Shown piece after piece: positions 25,217 to 33,925 of a DNA stretch of 64,000 nt. The translations under genes were made by a program, and so were the position numbers. Source of the DNA: Cognatishimia activa. GTDB lineage: Bacteria > Pseudomonadota > Alphaproteobacteria > Rhodobacterales > Rhodobacteraceae. The stretch covers positions 1,116,001 through 1,180,000 of the forward strand of contig NZ_CP060010.1 in NCBI RefSeq assembly GCF_017798205.1, given 5' to 3'. Under the pieces are notes generated by a model, which was given only the letters and a program-made list of their open reading frames with translations, did no database searches and was not told the DNA's origin. The number at the start of each line of letters is the position of its first letter. Within the stretch, counting starts at the first letter, position 1.

Positions 25217-26689
25217 TCAGAGGAAGGCGGTTTCGTCAAATGACCGCAATTTCCGCGAATGCAGACGTTCCAATGGCATATCCCTTAGGGACTCCATCGC
25301 ACGGATTCCAATCAACAAATGGCGCGCAACCTGCGTCTTGTAAAAGTCGCTGGCCATGCCCGGGAGCTTGAGTTCTCCGTGGAGGGGCTTGTCGGAAACG
25401 CAAAGCAGCGTGCCGTAGGGAACACGGAACCGGAATCCATTTGCGGCAATCGTTGCGCTCTCCATATCCAAAGCAACGGCGCGCGACTGGCTGAGGCGCT
25501 GTACGGGACCGGATGTTTCGCGGAGTTCCCAGTTGCGGTTGTCGATGGTGGCAACAGTGCCCGTCCGCATAATGCGTTTCAGCTCAAAGCCCGAGAGTTC
25601 GGTGACATCGGCCACAGCGTTCTCTAGCGCGACCTGGATTTCCGCAAGCGGCGGGATCGGCACCCAGATCGGCAAATCGTCGTCCAAGACGTGATCTTCG
25701 CGAAGGTAGGAATGGGCGAGGACAAAATCGCCAAGGCTTTGGGAATTCCTGAGGCCTGCGCAGTGGCCGACCATCAACCAAGCATGCGGACGCAACACCG
25801 CGATGTGGTCCGTCGCCGTTTTCGCGTTCGATGGGCCGACCCCGATATTGACCAAAGTGATCCCTGAGCCGTTTTTGCGTTTCAAGTGGTAGGTCGGCAT
25901 CTGCGGCTGTTTCTCAACCATCGGGATCTCGGCATCTGCGGTCGTGATCTCGTGGTTTCCAGTCGACACAAAGCTCGTATAGCCGCTGTCGGGATCCGCG
26001 AGCATCTTGCGGGCGTAGGCCTCAAACTCGCTGAAATAGAACTGGTAGTTCGTGAAGAGAACGTGGTTCTGGAAATGCTCGGGCGCTGTGGCGGTATAAT
26101 GCGCCAGACGCGCCAACGAGTAATCCACGCGCTGTGCCGTGAAGGGGGACAAAGGATGTGCTTCGCCATCCTTGGTGACATCCACTCCATTCACAATGTC
26201 ATCATTGGTGGTGTCGAGATCCGGCACATCAAAGATGTCGCGCAATGGAAAGCTGGCAGAGCCCATTTGCGGGACTTCGACATCGCTGGGCACCGCGAAA
26301 TGCACCGGAATGGGCGTGTCCGAATAGCCGATCTCAACGCCAACACCGTGGTTCTCGATCAACAGACCAATCTGTTGTTCAAGATAGTGCCGAAACAAGT
26401 CGGGACGTGTGACGGTGGTTGCATAGACGCCGGGTTCTGCGACATGGCCAAAGGACAGGCGGCTGTCGATGCCTGCGAAACTGGTCGTGGTGATCCGGAT
26501 CTCTGGATAGAACGCACGAATTCGGCGACCTTCGGGGCCGTTGGCCAGAGTCGTCGTGAATTTCTGCGTCAGAAATTCAGTGGCCTCCGCATAAAGGCTG
26601 CAGAGGCGATCAACCGCGGCCTTCGCATCGGTGAAGCTTTCGGTCGGTGTCGCCACGACGGTTTCAATCGGAAGAGATACGGGCGTCAT
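25217..26689 (-). CDS. amn: AMP nucleosidase
   Basis: A 490-residue enzyme that splits AMP into adenine and ribose 5-phosphate. The N-terminal regulatory domain (to about residue 190) includes RIRAFYPEIRITT and the family stretch PIPVHFAVPSDVEVP. The C-terminal catalytic part is nucleoside-phosphorylase-like (GSGITLVNIGVGPSNAKTAT, ALDMESATIAANGFRFRVPY). Its ATG overlaps the stop of the adenine deaminase gene (ATGA). The two products would act in order: AMP to adenine, then adenine to hypoxanthine. Confidence 0.95.
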   Translation of the reverse strand: MTPVSLPIETVVATPTESFTDAKAAVDRLCSLYAEATEFLTQKFTTTLANGPEGRRIRAFYPEIRITTTSFAGIDSRLSFGHVAEPGVYATTVTRPDLFRHYLEQQIGLLIENHGVGVEIGYSDTPIPVHFAVPSDVEVPQMGSASFPLRDIFDVPDLDTTNDDIVNGVDVTKDGEAHPLSPFTAQRVDYSLARLAHYTATAPEHFQNHVLFTNYQFYFSEFEAYARKMLADPDSGYTSFVSTGNHEITTADAEIPMVEKQPQMPTYHLKRKNGSGITLVNIGVGPSNAKTATDHIAVLRPHAWLMVGHCAGLRNSQSLGDFVLAHSYLREDHVLDDDLPIWVPIPPLAEIQVALENAVADVTELSGFELKRIMRTGTVATIDNRNWELRETSGPVQRLSQSRAVALDMESATIAANGFRFRVPYGTLLCVSDKPLHGELKLPGMASDFYKTQVARHLLIGIRAMESLRDMPLERLHSRKLRSFDETAFL

Positions 26690-28494
26690 TGCACGGCCTC
26701 AATTACATCAGTCATTTCAAATTTGGTCACGTCCACAAGGCCAAGGTCGCTGATCCTGATTTCAGGGATCACAACCAGCGCCAAAAGCGAATGCTGCATG
26801 TAGGCATTGTTCAGCGTACAGCCGCAAGCCTCCATGGCGTCGACCATGTTTTGCGCCTTTGCAGAGACTGTTTTCGCGGGCTCGTCGGACATCAGGCCCG
26901 CGATGGGCAATTCGACCAAAGCGATCTCTTTGCCGTCTTTAAAGACGGTCACGCCACCGCCGACGTCTCCCAACCGATTGGCCGCCAGAGCCATGTCTTC
27001 ATGGCTGGTGCCGACGACGATCATATGGTGGCTGTCATGCGCGACGGTCGAGGCCATCGCCATGCGCCCCTCATAGCCAAAGCCGCTGACGAACCCATTC
27101 ACCGTGGTGCCCAGCGCTTGGTGGCGCTCGACCAGAGCGATCTGGCAGACGTCTTTCTCGACGTCCATTTGTACAAGGCCATCTTCGACGGCCAGTTCGG
27201 CCTTTAGCGCCTTCGTGGGCGCTTGGTTTTCCACAACGCCGATGACATTCGCCGTCACCGCATTCGCACCCTCTGGTGCTTTGATGTGGAAGTCCTCTGC
27301 AACGCGGGTTTTGCCCAGATGCACCGTCTGACGCGCATGGTCTGGCCAGTTGAGGTGCGGGCAATCCGCCAACCCTTCTCCATCCTTCGCGATGGTCACG
27401 CCACCGGCAATCACATGCTCGATTGGGAGCGTTTTCAGATCCGACGTCAGGATCACATCCGCCCGTCTTCCGGGTGTTATAGAGCCTAATTCCCGCTCTA
27501 ATCCGAAATGGGTCGCCGTATTGATCGTCGCCATCTGAAGCGCCACCACAGGGTCGCATCCACAATCAATCGCATGGCGCACAACGCGGTTCATATGGCC
27601 ATCATTGACCAAAGTCCCCGAGTGGCAGTCATCCGTACAAAGGATGAAATTCCGAGGATCCAGCCCCCTTTCCGTCACCGCCGTAATCTGGGTTTCCACG
27701 TCATACCACGCAGACCCCAACCGCATCATCGAGCGCATCCCCTGACGCACCCGCATGATCGCGTCGGCTTCGCACGTGCCTTCGTGATCATCCGCCGGCC
27801 CTCCGGCCGCATAGGCGTGGAAATTCGGACCCAGATCGGGCGAGGCATAGTGGCCACCAATGGTCTTGCCCGCCGCCTGCGTCGCGGCCATTTCCGCGAG
27901 CATCTTGGGATCAGCGTTGATCACGCCGGGGAAGTTCATCATCTCGCCCAAGCCGATGATACCGGGCCAGCTCATGGCCTCGGTGACATCTTCGGGCGTG
28001 ATTTCATAGCCGGTTGTTTCGAGCCCGGGCGCAGAGGGCGCGCAGCTCGGCATCTGCGTAAAGATATTGACGGGCTGCATCATCGCCTCGTCATGCATCA
28101 TCCGCACGCCTTCAAGGCCAAGAACATTGGCGATTTCATGCGGGTCGGTAAACATCGTGGTCGTGCCATGCGGGATCACCGCGCGGGCAAATTCTGCGGG
28201 CGTCAGCATGCCCGATTCAATATGCATATGACCGTCGCAGAGACCCGGGATCATATAGCGTCCCTCGGCCTCGATGATCTCAGTGTCCTCGCCAATGCAG
28301 TGGCTTGCGTCAGGGCCTACGTAGGCAATGCGGCCTTCCACAATCGCGATATCATGATCTGCTAGAATTTCGCAGGTATGCACATTCACCCAGCGGCCTG
28401 ATTTGATCACCAAATCGGCAGGGGTGCGGCCAGCGGCTGTGTTAATGAGGCGGGGGGCGCTTTCGGCCCATGTTTTTAATTTTTGTTGCTCCAT
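26686..28494 (-). CDS. ade: Adenine deaminase
   Basis: A 602-residue metal-dependent amidohydrolase of the bacterial adenine deaminase family, which converts adenine to hypoxanthine and ammonia. The metal motif is GLCDGHMHIESGML in the N-terminal third, and the pair CTDDCHSG lies mid-protein. The C-terminal domain carries GFGYEGRMAMASTVAHDSHH and TVFKDGKEIA. A GTG 15 nt further upstream (28509) is also open. The ATG at 28494 with GAG upstream gives the more usual start (MEQQKLK). It overlaps amn by 4 nt to form a two-gene purine salvage operon. Confidence 0.93.
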   Translation of the reverse strand: MEQQKLKTWAESAPRLINTAAGRTPADLVIKSGRWVNVHTCEILADHDIAIVEGRIAYVGPDASHCIGEDTEIIEAEGRYMIPGLCDGHMHIESGMLTPAEFARAVIPHGTTTMFTDPHEIANVLGLEGVRMMHDEAMMQPVNIFTQMPSCAPSAPGLETTGYEITPEDVTEAMSWPGIIGLGEMMNFPGVINADPKMLAEMAATQAAGKTIGGHYASPDLGPNFHAYAAGGPADDHEGTCEADAIMRVRQGMRSMMRLGSAWYDVETQITAVTERGLDPRNFILCTDDCHSGTLVNDGHMNRVVRHAIDCGCDPVVALQMATINTATHFGLERELGSITPGRRADVILTSDLKTLPIEHVIAGGVTIAKDGEGLADCPHLNWPDHARQTVHLGKTRVAEDFHIKAPEGANAVTANVIGVVENQAPTKALKAELAVEDGLVQMDVEKDVCQIALVERHQALGTTVNGFVSGFGYEGRMAMASTVAHDSHHMIVVGTSHEDMALAANRLGDVGGGVTVFKDGKEIALVELPIAGLMSDEPAKTVSAKAQNMVDAMEACGCTLNNAYMQHSLLALVVIPEIRISDLGLVDVTKFEMTDVIEAVQ

Positions 28495-28582
28495 GTCGCA
28501 CTCTGTCACGAGACTTTGGTCGGTTCAAGCATGTGAAAATGAAGCTTTTGCGAATTCTCTTTCAAGCCAAAGCGAAAACCCG

Positions 28583-29515
28583 TCAGGCTACATCCGCGGA
28601 GCGGAGGTCGCGCGGTGTCGTTCCGAATTCTGACTTGAATGCGCGCGTAAAGGCCGACGGATCATCATACCCGCACCGCAATGCAATTTCGCGCACCGAC
28701 AAACTGGTTTCTCGCGAGAGTTTGCGAGCTTGATTAAGGCGAAGCCGGCGATAAATCGTGCGCGGGCTAGCCCCATAGGTCGCCTGCATGCGTGTTTCCA
28801 AAGCCTTTTGGGTCTGGCCGCAATGCCGGGCAACCTCTCCGATCGAAAGCGGCATTTCCAGATTTGCTGCCATGATAGAGATCGCCTGATCCACCGTCGT
28901 GACTTCCCCGCTTGTTGAACGGTCGCGCGCCATCAAAAGCTGCCCCACTTCCAATGCCAGCGCCTGCCCATGGGTTTCTCCAATCAAATGATGGGTCAAA
29001 TCATACGCGGCGCGTGCCCCCGAGCACGTAATACGATCCTGATCGATCACAAAGCGTTCGCGCACCGTTTCAATGTCAGAAAACCTTTCGGCAAAACCCG
29101 TCAGTTCCTCCCAGTGGATGGTGGCCCGATAACCCGCCAAGAGTCCGGCTGTCGCCATCAGCCAAGCGCCCGTATCCAGCCCGGCAATCACCGGATAGCG
29201 CGAGGCCGCTGCGCGCAAAGCCGCTTGACTGCGCCACCCTGCGAGCTCACGAAATCCGTAAGAGGGCATCACCGCCAACAAAGCCCCAGAGTGTTGTCCA
29301 AGCTGAGAATCTGGCGTCACGCGCAGCCCACTCGAACTGGTCGCTGGCTCTCCGGACAAAGTCAGGATCCGCCAATGATACAAAGGCTTTGCCGAAATCA
29401 TATTGGCCGCCCTGAGCGGTTCAATCGTATTGGCAAGACATAGGTTCGAAAATCCGTCAAACAGCAGGATATCGAAGGTCTCGGTCTCGGATGTTGATTT
29501 TGTCCAATTTGGCAT
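28583..29515 (-). CDS. GlxA-family AraC-type transcriptional regulator
   Basis: A 310-residue regulator with an N-terminal DJ-1/PfpI-like amidotransferase-fold domain (about 14-185; FDILLFDGFSNLCLANTIEP, VIAGLDTGAWLMATAGLL) in which Asp-Thr-Gly-Ala stands where enzymes have a Cys nucleophile. A C-terminal AraC double HTH follows (about 210-305; SIGEVARHCGQTQKALETRM, SVREIALRCGYDDPSAFTRA). Relatives include GbdR and CdhR, which respond to glycine betaine and carnitine. It is divergent from the acyl-CoA dehydrogenase operon across 75 nt and probably regulates it. The effector is inferred only from this likeness. Confidence 0.9.
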   Translation of the reverse strand: MPNWTKSTSETETFDILLFDGFSNLCLANTIEPLRAANMISAKPLYHWRILTLSGEPATSSSGLRVTPDSQLGQHSGALLAVMPSYGFRELAGWRSQAALRAAASRYPVIAGLDTGAWLMATAGLLAGYRATIHWEELTGFAERFSDIETVRERFVIDQDRITCSGARAAYDLTHHLIGETHGQALALEVGQLLMARDRSTSGEVTTVDQAISIMAANLEMPLSIGEVARHCGQTQKALETRMQATYGASPRTIYRRLRLNQARKLSRETSLSVREIALRCGYDDPSAFTRAFKSEFGTTPRDLRSADVA

Positions 29516-29590
29516 GATTTTGATCTAATCCTGCACGATACCCTTGGTCAAGAGCGGCATGTTGCGCGCAATAACTAAGGAGATTCTGCC

Positions 29591-30754
29591 ATGCACTTCG
29601 GCCTCACTGAAGAACAACAAATGATCCAAGATACGGTGCGTGCTTTCGTAGAGAATGAACTCTACCCGCATGAAGCGGAAATCGAACGCACCGGACATCT
29701 GGATATGGATGTCATCAAGGACGTTCAGCAAAAGGCGATGGAAGCGGGCCTTTACGCGGCCAACATGCCAGAAGAAGTCGGCGGCGCTGGCCTCGATACG
29801 CTGACATGGCTGATGTATGAAAAAGAGCTCGGCCGCACCAACTATGCGCTGCACTGGACCGGCGTTGCACGCCCCTCCAACATCCTGCTTGCAGGAACAG
29901 ACGAGCAAAAAGAGAAATACCTCTACCCTTGCATGAAGGGCGAGACCTGGGATTGCCTTGCAATGACCGAGCCAGATGCGGGCTCTGACCTGCGCGGCAT
30001 GAAGGCGACAGCGCGTCAGGACGGCGACGACTGGATCCTGAACGGAACCAAGCACTTCATCTCTCACGCAGATATTGCAGGCTTTGCGATCGTCTTCATG
30101 GCGACCGGCGAAGAAGATACGCCGCGCGGTAAAAAGAAACTGATCACAGCGTTCTTCGTCGATAAAGGCACCCCGGGCTTCACCGTCCGCGAAGGCTATC
30201 GCAACGTCTCCCACCGTGGCTACACCAACCAGGTACTGGAATTTGACGACTGCCGCCTGCCGGCATCCGCGGTTCTGGGCGAAGTCCACAAGGGCTTCCA
30301 AGTGGCCAACGACTGGCTGGGCGCAACCCGTCTGCAAGTCGCAGCAACCTGCTTGGGCCGCGCGGAACGTGCGCTGCAGCATTCCATCGACTATTGCGCG
30401 GAACGCAAACAGTTCGGCCAACAGATCGGTAAGTTCCAAGGTGTATCCTTCAAACTGGCCGACATGGCAACCGAGCTGAAAGCCGCAGAGCTTCTGACCT
30501 GGAACGGCGGTTGGAAGTTTGAGCAGGGCACCGTGACGGAGTCCGACATGTCCATGGCGAAACTCAAGGCGACCGAAGCGCTGGCGATGATTGCCGATGA
30601 GGCTATCCAGATCCACGGCGGCATGGGCCTGATGGACGAGCTACCTCTGGAACGCATCTGGCGCGACGCGCGTGTGGAACGTATCTGGGAAGGCACTTCC
30701 GAGATCCAGCGCCACATCATCAGCCGCGAAATGCTGCGTCCGGTCGGCGCCTGA
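29591..30754 (+). CDS. Acyl-CoA dehydrogenase
   Basis: A 387-residue FAD flavoenzyme that introduces a 2,3-double bond into an acyl-CoA and passes electrons to ETF. Visible signatures are AMTEPDAGSDLRGMK, ERKQFGQQIGKFQGVSFKLAD, and the C-terminal IHGGMGLMDELPLERIWRDA followed by ERIWEGTSEIQRHIISREML, whose Glu is the expected catalytic base. AAGGAGA precedes the ATG by 8 nt. With a CaiD-like hydratase and an acyl-CoA synthetase downstream it recalls CaiA of carnitine/crotonobetaine metabolism, though a short-chain fatty acid is equally possible. Confidence 0.93.
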   Translation: MHFGLTEEQQMIQDTVRAFVENELYPHEAEIERTGHLDMDVIKDVQQKAMEAGLYAANMPEEVGGAGLDTLTWLMYEKELGRTNYALHWTGVARPSNILLAGTDEQKEKYLYPCMKGETWDCLAMTEPDAGSDLRGMKATARQDGDDWILNGTKHFISHADIAGFAIVFMATGEEDTPRGKKKLITAFFVDKGTPGFTVREGYRNVSHRGYTNQVLEFDDCRLPASAVLGEVHKGFQVANDWLGATRLQVAATCLGRAERALQHSIDYCAERKQFGQQIGKFQGVSFKLADMATELKAAELLTWNGGWKFEQGTVTESDMSMAKLKATEALAMIADEAIQIHGGMGLMDELPLERIWRDARVERIWEGTSEIQRHIISREMLRPVGA

Positions 30755-30756
30755 TC

Positions 30757-31062
30757 ATGAGCGATACCCCCGCCGCAAAGCCAGTTGTGACGATCACCTA
30801 TTGCATCGGGTGCAACTGGCTTTTGCGTGCTGGGTGGATGGCCCAAGAGCTTTTGCAGACCTTCAAAGACGATCTCGGTGGCGTTACCTTGGTGCCCGGC
30901 GAGATCGGCGGCGTGTTTGAAATAACCCTCGACGACGCGCTCCTTTGGGAACGCAAACGCGACGGTGGCTTTCCAGACGCCAAAGAGCTGAAACAACGGG
31001 TCCGAGATATCATCGAACCCACGCGCGATCTGGGTCATCTGGACCGCGCAGACGCACCCTAA
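30757..31062 (+). CDS. SelT/SelW/SelH (Rdx) family selenoprotein-like protein
   Basis: A 101-residue thioredoxin-like Rdx protein. The redox motif CIGC (Cys16, Cys19) stands where animal members carry a selenocysteine, so this is the cysteine form. Family core segments are CNWLLRAGWMAQELL, VPGEIGGVFEI and WERKRDGGFPDAKELKQ. It begins 2 nt after the dehydrogenase stop and is probably co-transcribed. The physiological partner of bacterial Rdx proteins is not established. A redox role for this operon is inference. Confidence 0.88.
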   Translation: MSDTPAAKPVVTITYCIGCNWLLRAGWMAQELLQTFKDDLGGVTLVPGEIGGVFEITLDDALLWERKRDGGFPDAKELKQRVRDIIEPTRDLGHLDRADAP

Positions 31063-31066
31063 GGAC

Positions 31067-31098
31067 TGCCTCCGGCGGGATATTTGTCGCAAGAGAAA
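31067..31098 (+). repeat. Dispersed intergenic repeat, copy 3 (full-length, with head segment)
   Basis: TGCCTCCGGCGG-GATATTT-GTC-GCAAGAGAAA. It starts 4 nt after the Rdx stop and faces copy 4, forming an inverted pair around a 117-nt centre. Confidence 0.75.
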
Positions 31099-31215
31099 TA
31101 GGGGCGCCTTCTGGCACCCCCGATAGAAAGAAAACCTCTTTCCCTTGCACGGCCATCGGCGTCCCCGCCTGTACCGCAACAATGACGATGCAGAGACTTG
31201 GTTAAGAAAACCTTA

Positions 31216-31247
31216 TTCTCTTGCCAAAAATATCCCCGCCGGAGGCA
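31216..31247 (-). repeat. Dispersed intergenic repeat, copy 4 (inverted partner of copy 3)
   Basis: On the minus strand: TGCCTCCGGCGGGG-ATATTTTTG-GCAAGAGAA. The head segment TGCCTCCGGCGGG is identical to that of copy 3. It lies 32 nt before the acyl-CoA synthetase gene. Confidence 0.75.
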
Positions 31248-31279
31248 CGAACCTTCTGCGCCAACAGTGAGCCAAAGAC

Positions 31280-33310
31280 ATGACCCGAGATCTTTCTCGT
31301 CTACTTCGCCCGAAATCCATTGCCGTCGTTGGCGGCGGCGCCTGGTGTGCGGCCGTGATCGAACAATGCCAAAACATGGGCTTTCAAGGCGAGATCTGGC
31401 CCGTGCACCCCAAAGCCGAAGAGCTTGCGGGCCTGCCCGTCTTCAAAGATCTTGCAGGCCTGCCGTCCGCGCCGGACGCCGTATTTTTAGGTGTGAACCG
31501 CTTCATCACGGTCGATCTTGTTGGGCAATTGTCCGCCATGAACGCAGGCGGCGCGGTCTGTTTCGCCTCGGGCTTCCTTGAGGCCTCTGCCGAGGATGAA
31601 AACGCAGCGGGCCTGCAAGACAAGCTGCTGGCAGCCGCCGGAGACATGCCGATCCTTGGCCCGAACTGCTACGGCTTTATCAACTATCTCGATGGCGCGC
31701 TGCTTTGGCCCGACCAACAGGGCGGCCAAAGCGCAGACACTGGTGTCGCCATCGTCACCCAGAGCTCCAACATCGCCATCAACCTTACCATGCAGAACCG
31801 AGGCCTGCCGATCGCCTATATGATCACTGCCGGCAATCAGGCCCAGATCGGCATTGCGGAACTTGGCCGCGGGCTGCTGGATGACTCGCGTGTCACGGCT
31901 CTGGGTCTGCATATTGAAGGTTTCGGCGACCTGCGTGCATGGGAAGAGCTCGCGGCTTACGCGAAATCCGTGAACAAGCCGATTGTCGCCATCAAGGTCG
32001 GAAAGTCTGCGCAGGCGCAGGCGGCGACTGTGTCTCATACTGCCTCGCTTGCGGGCGGAGATGCAGGCGCCGCAGCGCTTTTGAAACGTCTTGGGATTGC
32101 GCGGCTGGATGACCTCGCGTCCTTCCTTGAAACGTTGAAGCTGTTGCATGTGACGGGGCCGCTACCCTCCAATACAATCGCCACAATGAGCTGCTCTGGC
32201 GGCGAAGCCAGCCTTGCTGCTGACACGGCCCATGGCCGCGATCTTGTCTTCCCTCCCTTAAATGACCGCCAGAAAACCGACCTGCGCGACGCCCTCGGCC
32301 CGATGGTCGCCTTGGCCAACCCGCTGGACTATCACACCTATATCTGGCGCGATGTCCCTGCCCTGACCAAGACTTTTGCCGCCATGGTCGACCCGCAGCT
32401 CGCCATGACCATGCTGATCCTCGATCTGCCCCGCACGGATCGCGGAGACCCCGAGGACTGGCTGGAAACCGTCAAGGCCCTGATTGCCGCCAAAGAGCAA
32501 ACCGGCGGCAACTTTGGCCTCGTCGCCACCCTGCCGGAACTCCTGCCCGAAGACTTGGCCCAAGAGCTGACCGCAGCGGGCATCGTCGCCTTTTCCGGCC
32601 TCAATGAGGCCATGGCCGCCTGCGAAGCCGCGGCGATGAGCCCAAGCGAAGAGCGTGCCCCCCTGCTTTTGCCAACCCCCACGGTCACACCTGAATTGGT
32701 CAACGAAGCCGAAGCCAAAACCGCACTCGCAGGCTTTGGTCTGCGCATCCCCAAGGCTCAGCAGGCCCCGGGCAAAGACGCCCTGTCCGCAGCCATCGAA
32801 GCGGTCGGCATGCCCTGCGTGATCAAAGCCGAAGGCCTCGCCCACAAGTCCGACGTGGGCGGCGTCTATCTGGCACGTGACACAAAGGAAGAGGCCATTG
32901 CCGCAGCCCACGCCATGCCGTGCGAGACATGGCTTGTCGAAGAGCTGGTTGACGGCACCATCGCCGAACTCTTGGTCGGCGTTGTGAAAGACCCGGCCCA
33001 TGGCTTTGTCCTGACGCTCGCGGCGGGCGGTACCTTGACCGAACTTCTGCAGGACGGGCGCTCTTTGCTCGTTCCAGCCGGTGATGCCGAGATCACCGAA
33101 GCCCTCTCAGAGCTGCGTATCGCCAAACAGCTCAACGGTTATCGCGGCGCGGCGCCTGCGGATATGCCTTCCGTGCTTGCAGCCATCCGCGCTGTGCAGG
33201 ACTATGTCATGGCAAACGCCGAAGGGCTCGAGGAGATCGAGATCAACCCGCTGCTCTGCACCGCTGAAACTGCGGTTGCGGTCGACGCGTTGATCCGCCG
33301 TAAGGACTAA
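31280..33310 (+). CDS. ADP-forming acyl-CoA (acetate-CoA) synthetase family protein
   Basis: A 676-residue single-chain synthetase that links an acid to CoA using ATP and releasing ADP. An N-terminal CoA-binding Rossmann domain (about 1-135; SIAVVGGGAWCAAVIEQC) is followed by succinyl-CoA-ligase-like domains. His253 in VSHTASLAGGD is the expected phosphorylated His. A C-terminal ATP-grasp domain occupies about 470-676 (MPCVIKAEGLAHKSDVGGVY, EIEINPLL). It would supply the acyl-CoA used by the adjacent dehydrogenase and CaiD-like hydratase. It differs from the AMP-forming CaiC of enterobacteria. The true substrate is unknown. Confidence 0.9.
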   Translation: MTRDLSRLLRPKSIAVVGGGAWCAAVIEQCQNMGFQGEIWPVHPKAEELAGLPVFKDLAGLPSAPDAVFLGVNRFITVDLVGQLSAMNAGGAVCFASGFLEASAEDENAAGLQDKLLAAAGDMPILGPNCYGFINYLDGALLWPDQQGGQSADTGVAIVTQSSNIAINLTMQNRGLPIAYMITAGNQAQIGIAELGRGLLDDSRVTALGLHIEGFGDLRAWEELAAYAKSVNKPIVAIKVGKSAQAQAATVSHTASLAGGDAGAAALLKRLGIARLDDLASFLETLKLLHVTGPLPSNTIATMSCSGGEASLAADTAHGRDLVFPPLNDRQKTDLRDALGPMVALANPLDYHTYIWRDVPALTKTFAAMVDPQLAMTMLILDLPRTDRGDPEDWLETVKALIAAKEQTGGNFGLVATLPELLPEDLAQELTAAGIVAFSGLNEAMAACEAAAMSPSEERAPLLLPTPTVTPELVNEAEAKTALAGFGLRIPKAQQAPGKDALSAAIEAVGMPCVIKAEGLAHKSDVGGVYLARDTKEEAIAAAHAMPCETWLVEELVDGTIAELLVGVVKDPAHGFVLTLAAGGTLTELLQDGRSLLVPAGDAEITEALSELRIAKQLNGYRGAAPADMPSVLAAIRAVQDYVMANAEGLEEIEINPLLCTAETAVAVDALIRRKD

Positions 33311-33313
33311 CCC

Positions 33314-33925
33314 ATGCGCAAAATCGGAGCGGTGATCTTTTCAGACTTTGAAATGCTCGACCTGTTCGGGCCGCTTCAGATGTTCTCGATGCACCGCGAG
33401 GAATTTGAAATCCTGACCGTAGGCGAGACCCGCGCACAGGTGAAATCCTCGGGTGGCCCAAAGGTCGTGCCCGATCACTCTATTGCCGATCCGATCCGCT
33501 ATGACATCCTATTGGTTCCGGGCGGCAAGGGCACACGCGCGGCACGTCACAATGAGGTTTTGCTGAGCTGGCTCAGCAAAGCGGCGGCGCAAGCGGAACT
33601 GGTCACCAGCGTTTGCACAGGCTCGCTGTTGCTTGCCAGTGCGGGCATTCTGCGCGGCCGCCGTGCCACCACCAACAAACGTGCGTTTGATTGGGTGGTC
33701 GATCACGCCCCATCAGGCATCAACTGGCAACCCGAGGCCCGCTGGGTCGAGGACCGCAATATCCTGACCTCGTCAGGCGTTTCTGCTGGCATGGATATGA
33801 GCCTCGCCGTGATTGAAAGAACCCTTGGCCCGAAGGCTGCAAAAGACGCAGCGCTTTGGGCGGAATACACACCGCATAAGGATGCGGATTTCGACCCATT
33901 TTCGTTGGAAGGACAAACGATATGA
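33314..33925 (+). CDS. DJ-1/PfpI family protein
   Basis: A 203-residue glutamine-amidotransferase-fold protein. It opens with AVIFSDFEMLDLFGPLQMFS, which holds the conserved acidic residue (Asp17). The nucleophile elbow is SVCTGSLLLASAGIL with Cys101, so unlike the DJ-1 domain of the GlxA regulator upstream this one keeps its Cys. Relatives include isonitrile hydratases and regulators' sensor domains. It lacks an HTH. It sits 3 nt after the synthetase and overlaps the CaiD-like gene by 4 nt, so it is part of that operon. Its function there is unknown. Confidence 0.87.
   Translation: MRKIGAVIFSDFEMLDLFGPLQMFSMHREEFEILTVGETRAQVKSSGGPKVVPDHSIADPIRYDILLVPGGKGTRAARHNEVLLSWLSKAAAQAELVTSVCTGSLLLASAGILRGRRATTNKRAFDWVVDHAPSGINWQPEARWVEDRNILTSSGVSAGMDMSLAVIERTLGPKAAKDAALWAEYTPHKDADFDPFSLEGQTI

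Noticed and set aside
31067-31247. Inverted repeat pair as an insertion sequence
   Set aside because: The 117-nt centre has no transposase frame and no target duplication is visible, so it is kept only as a repeat pair.
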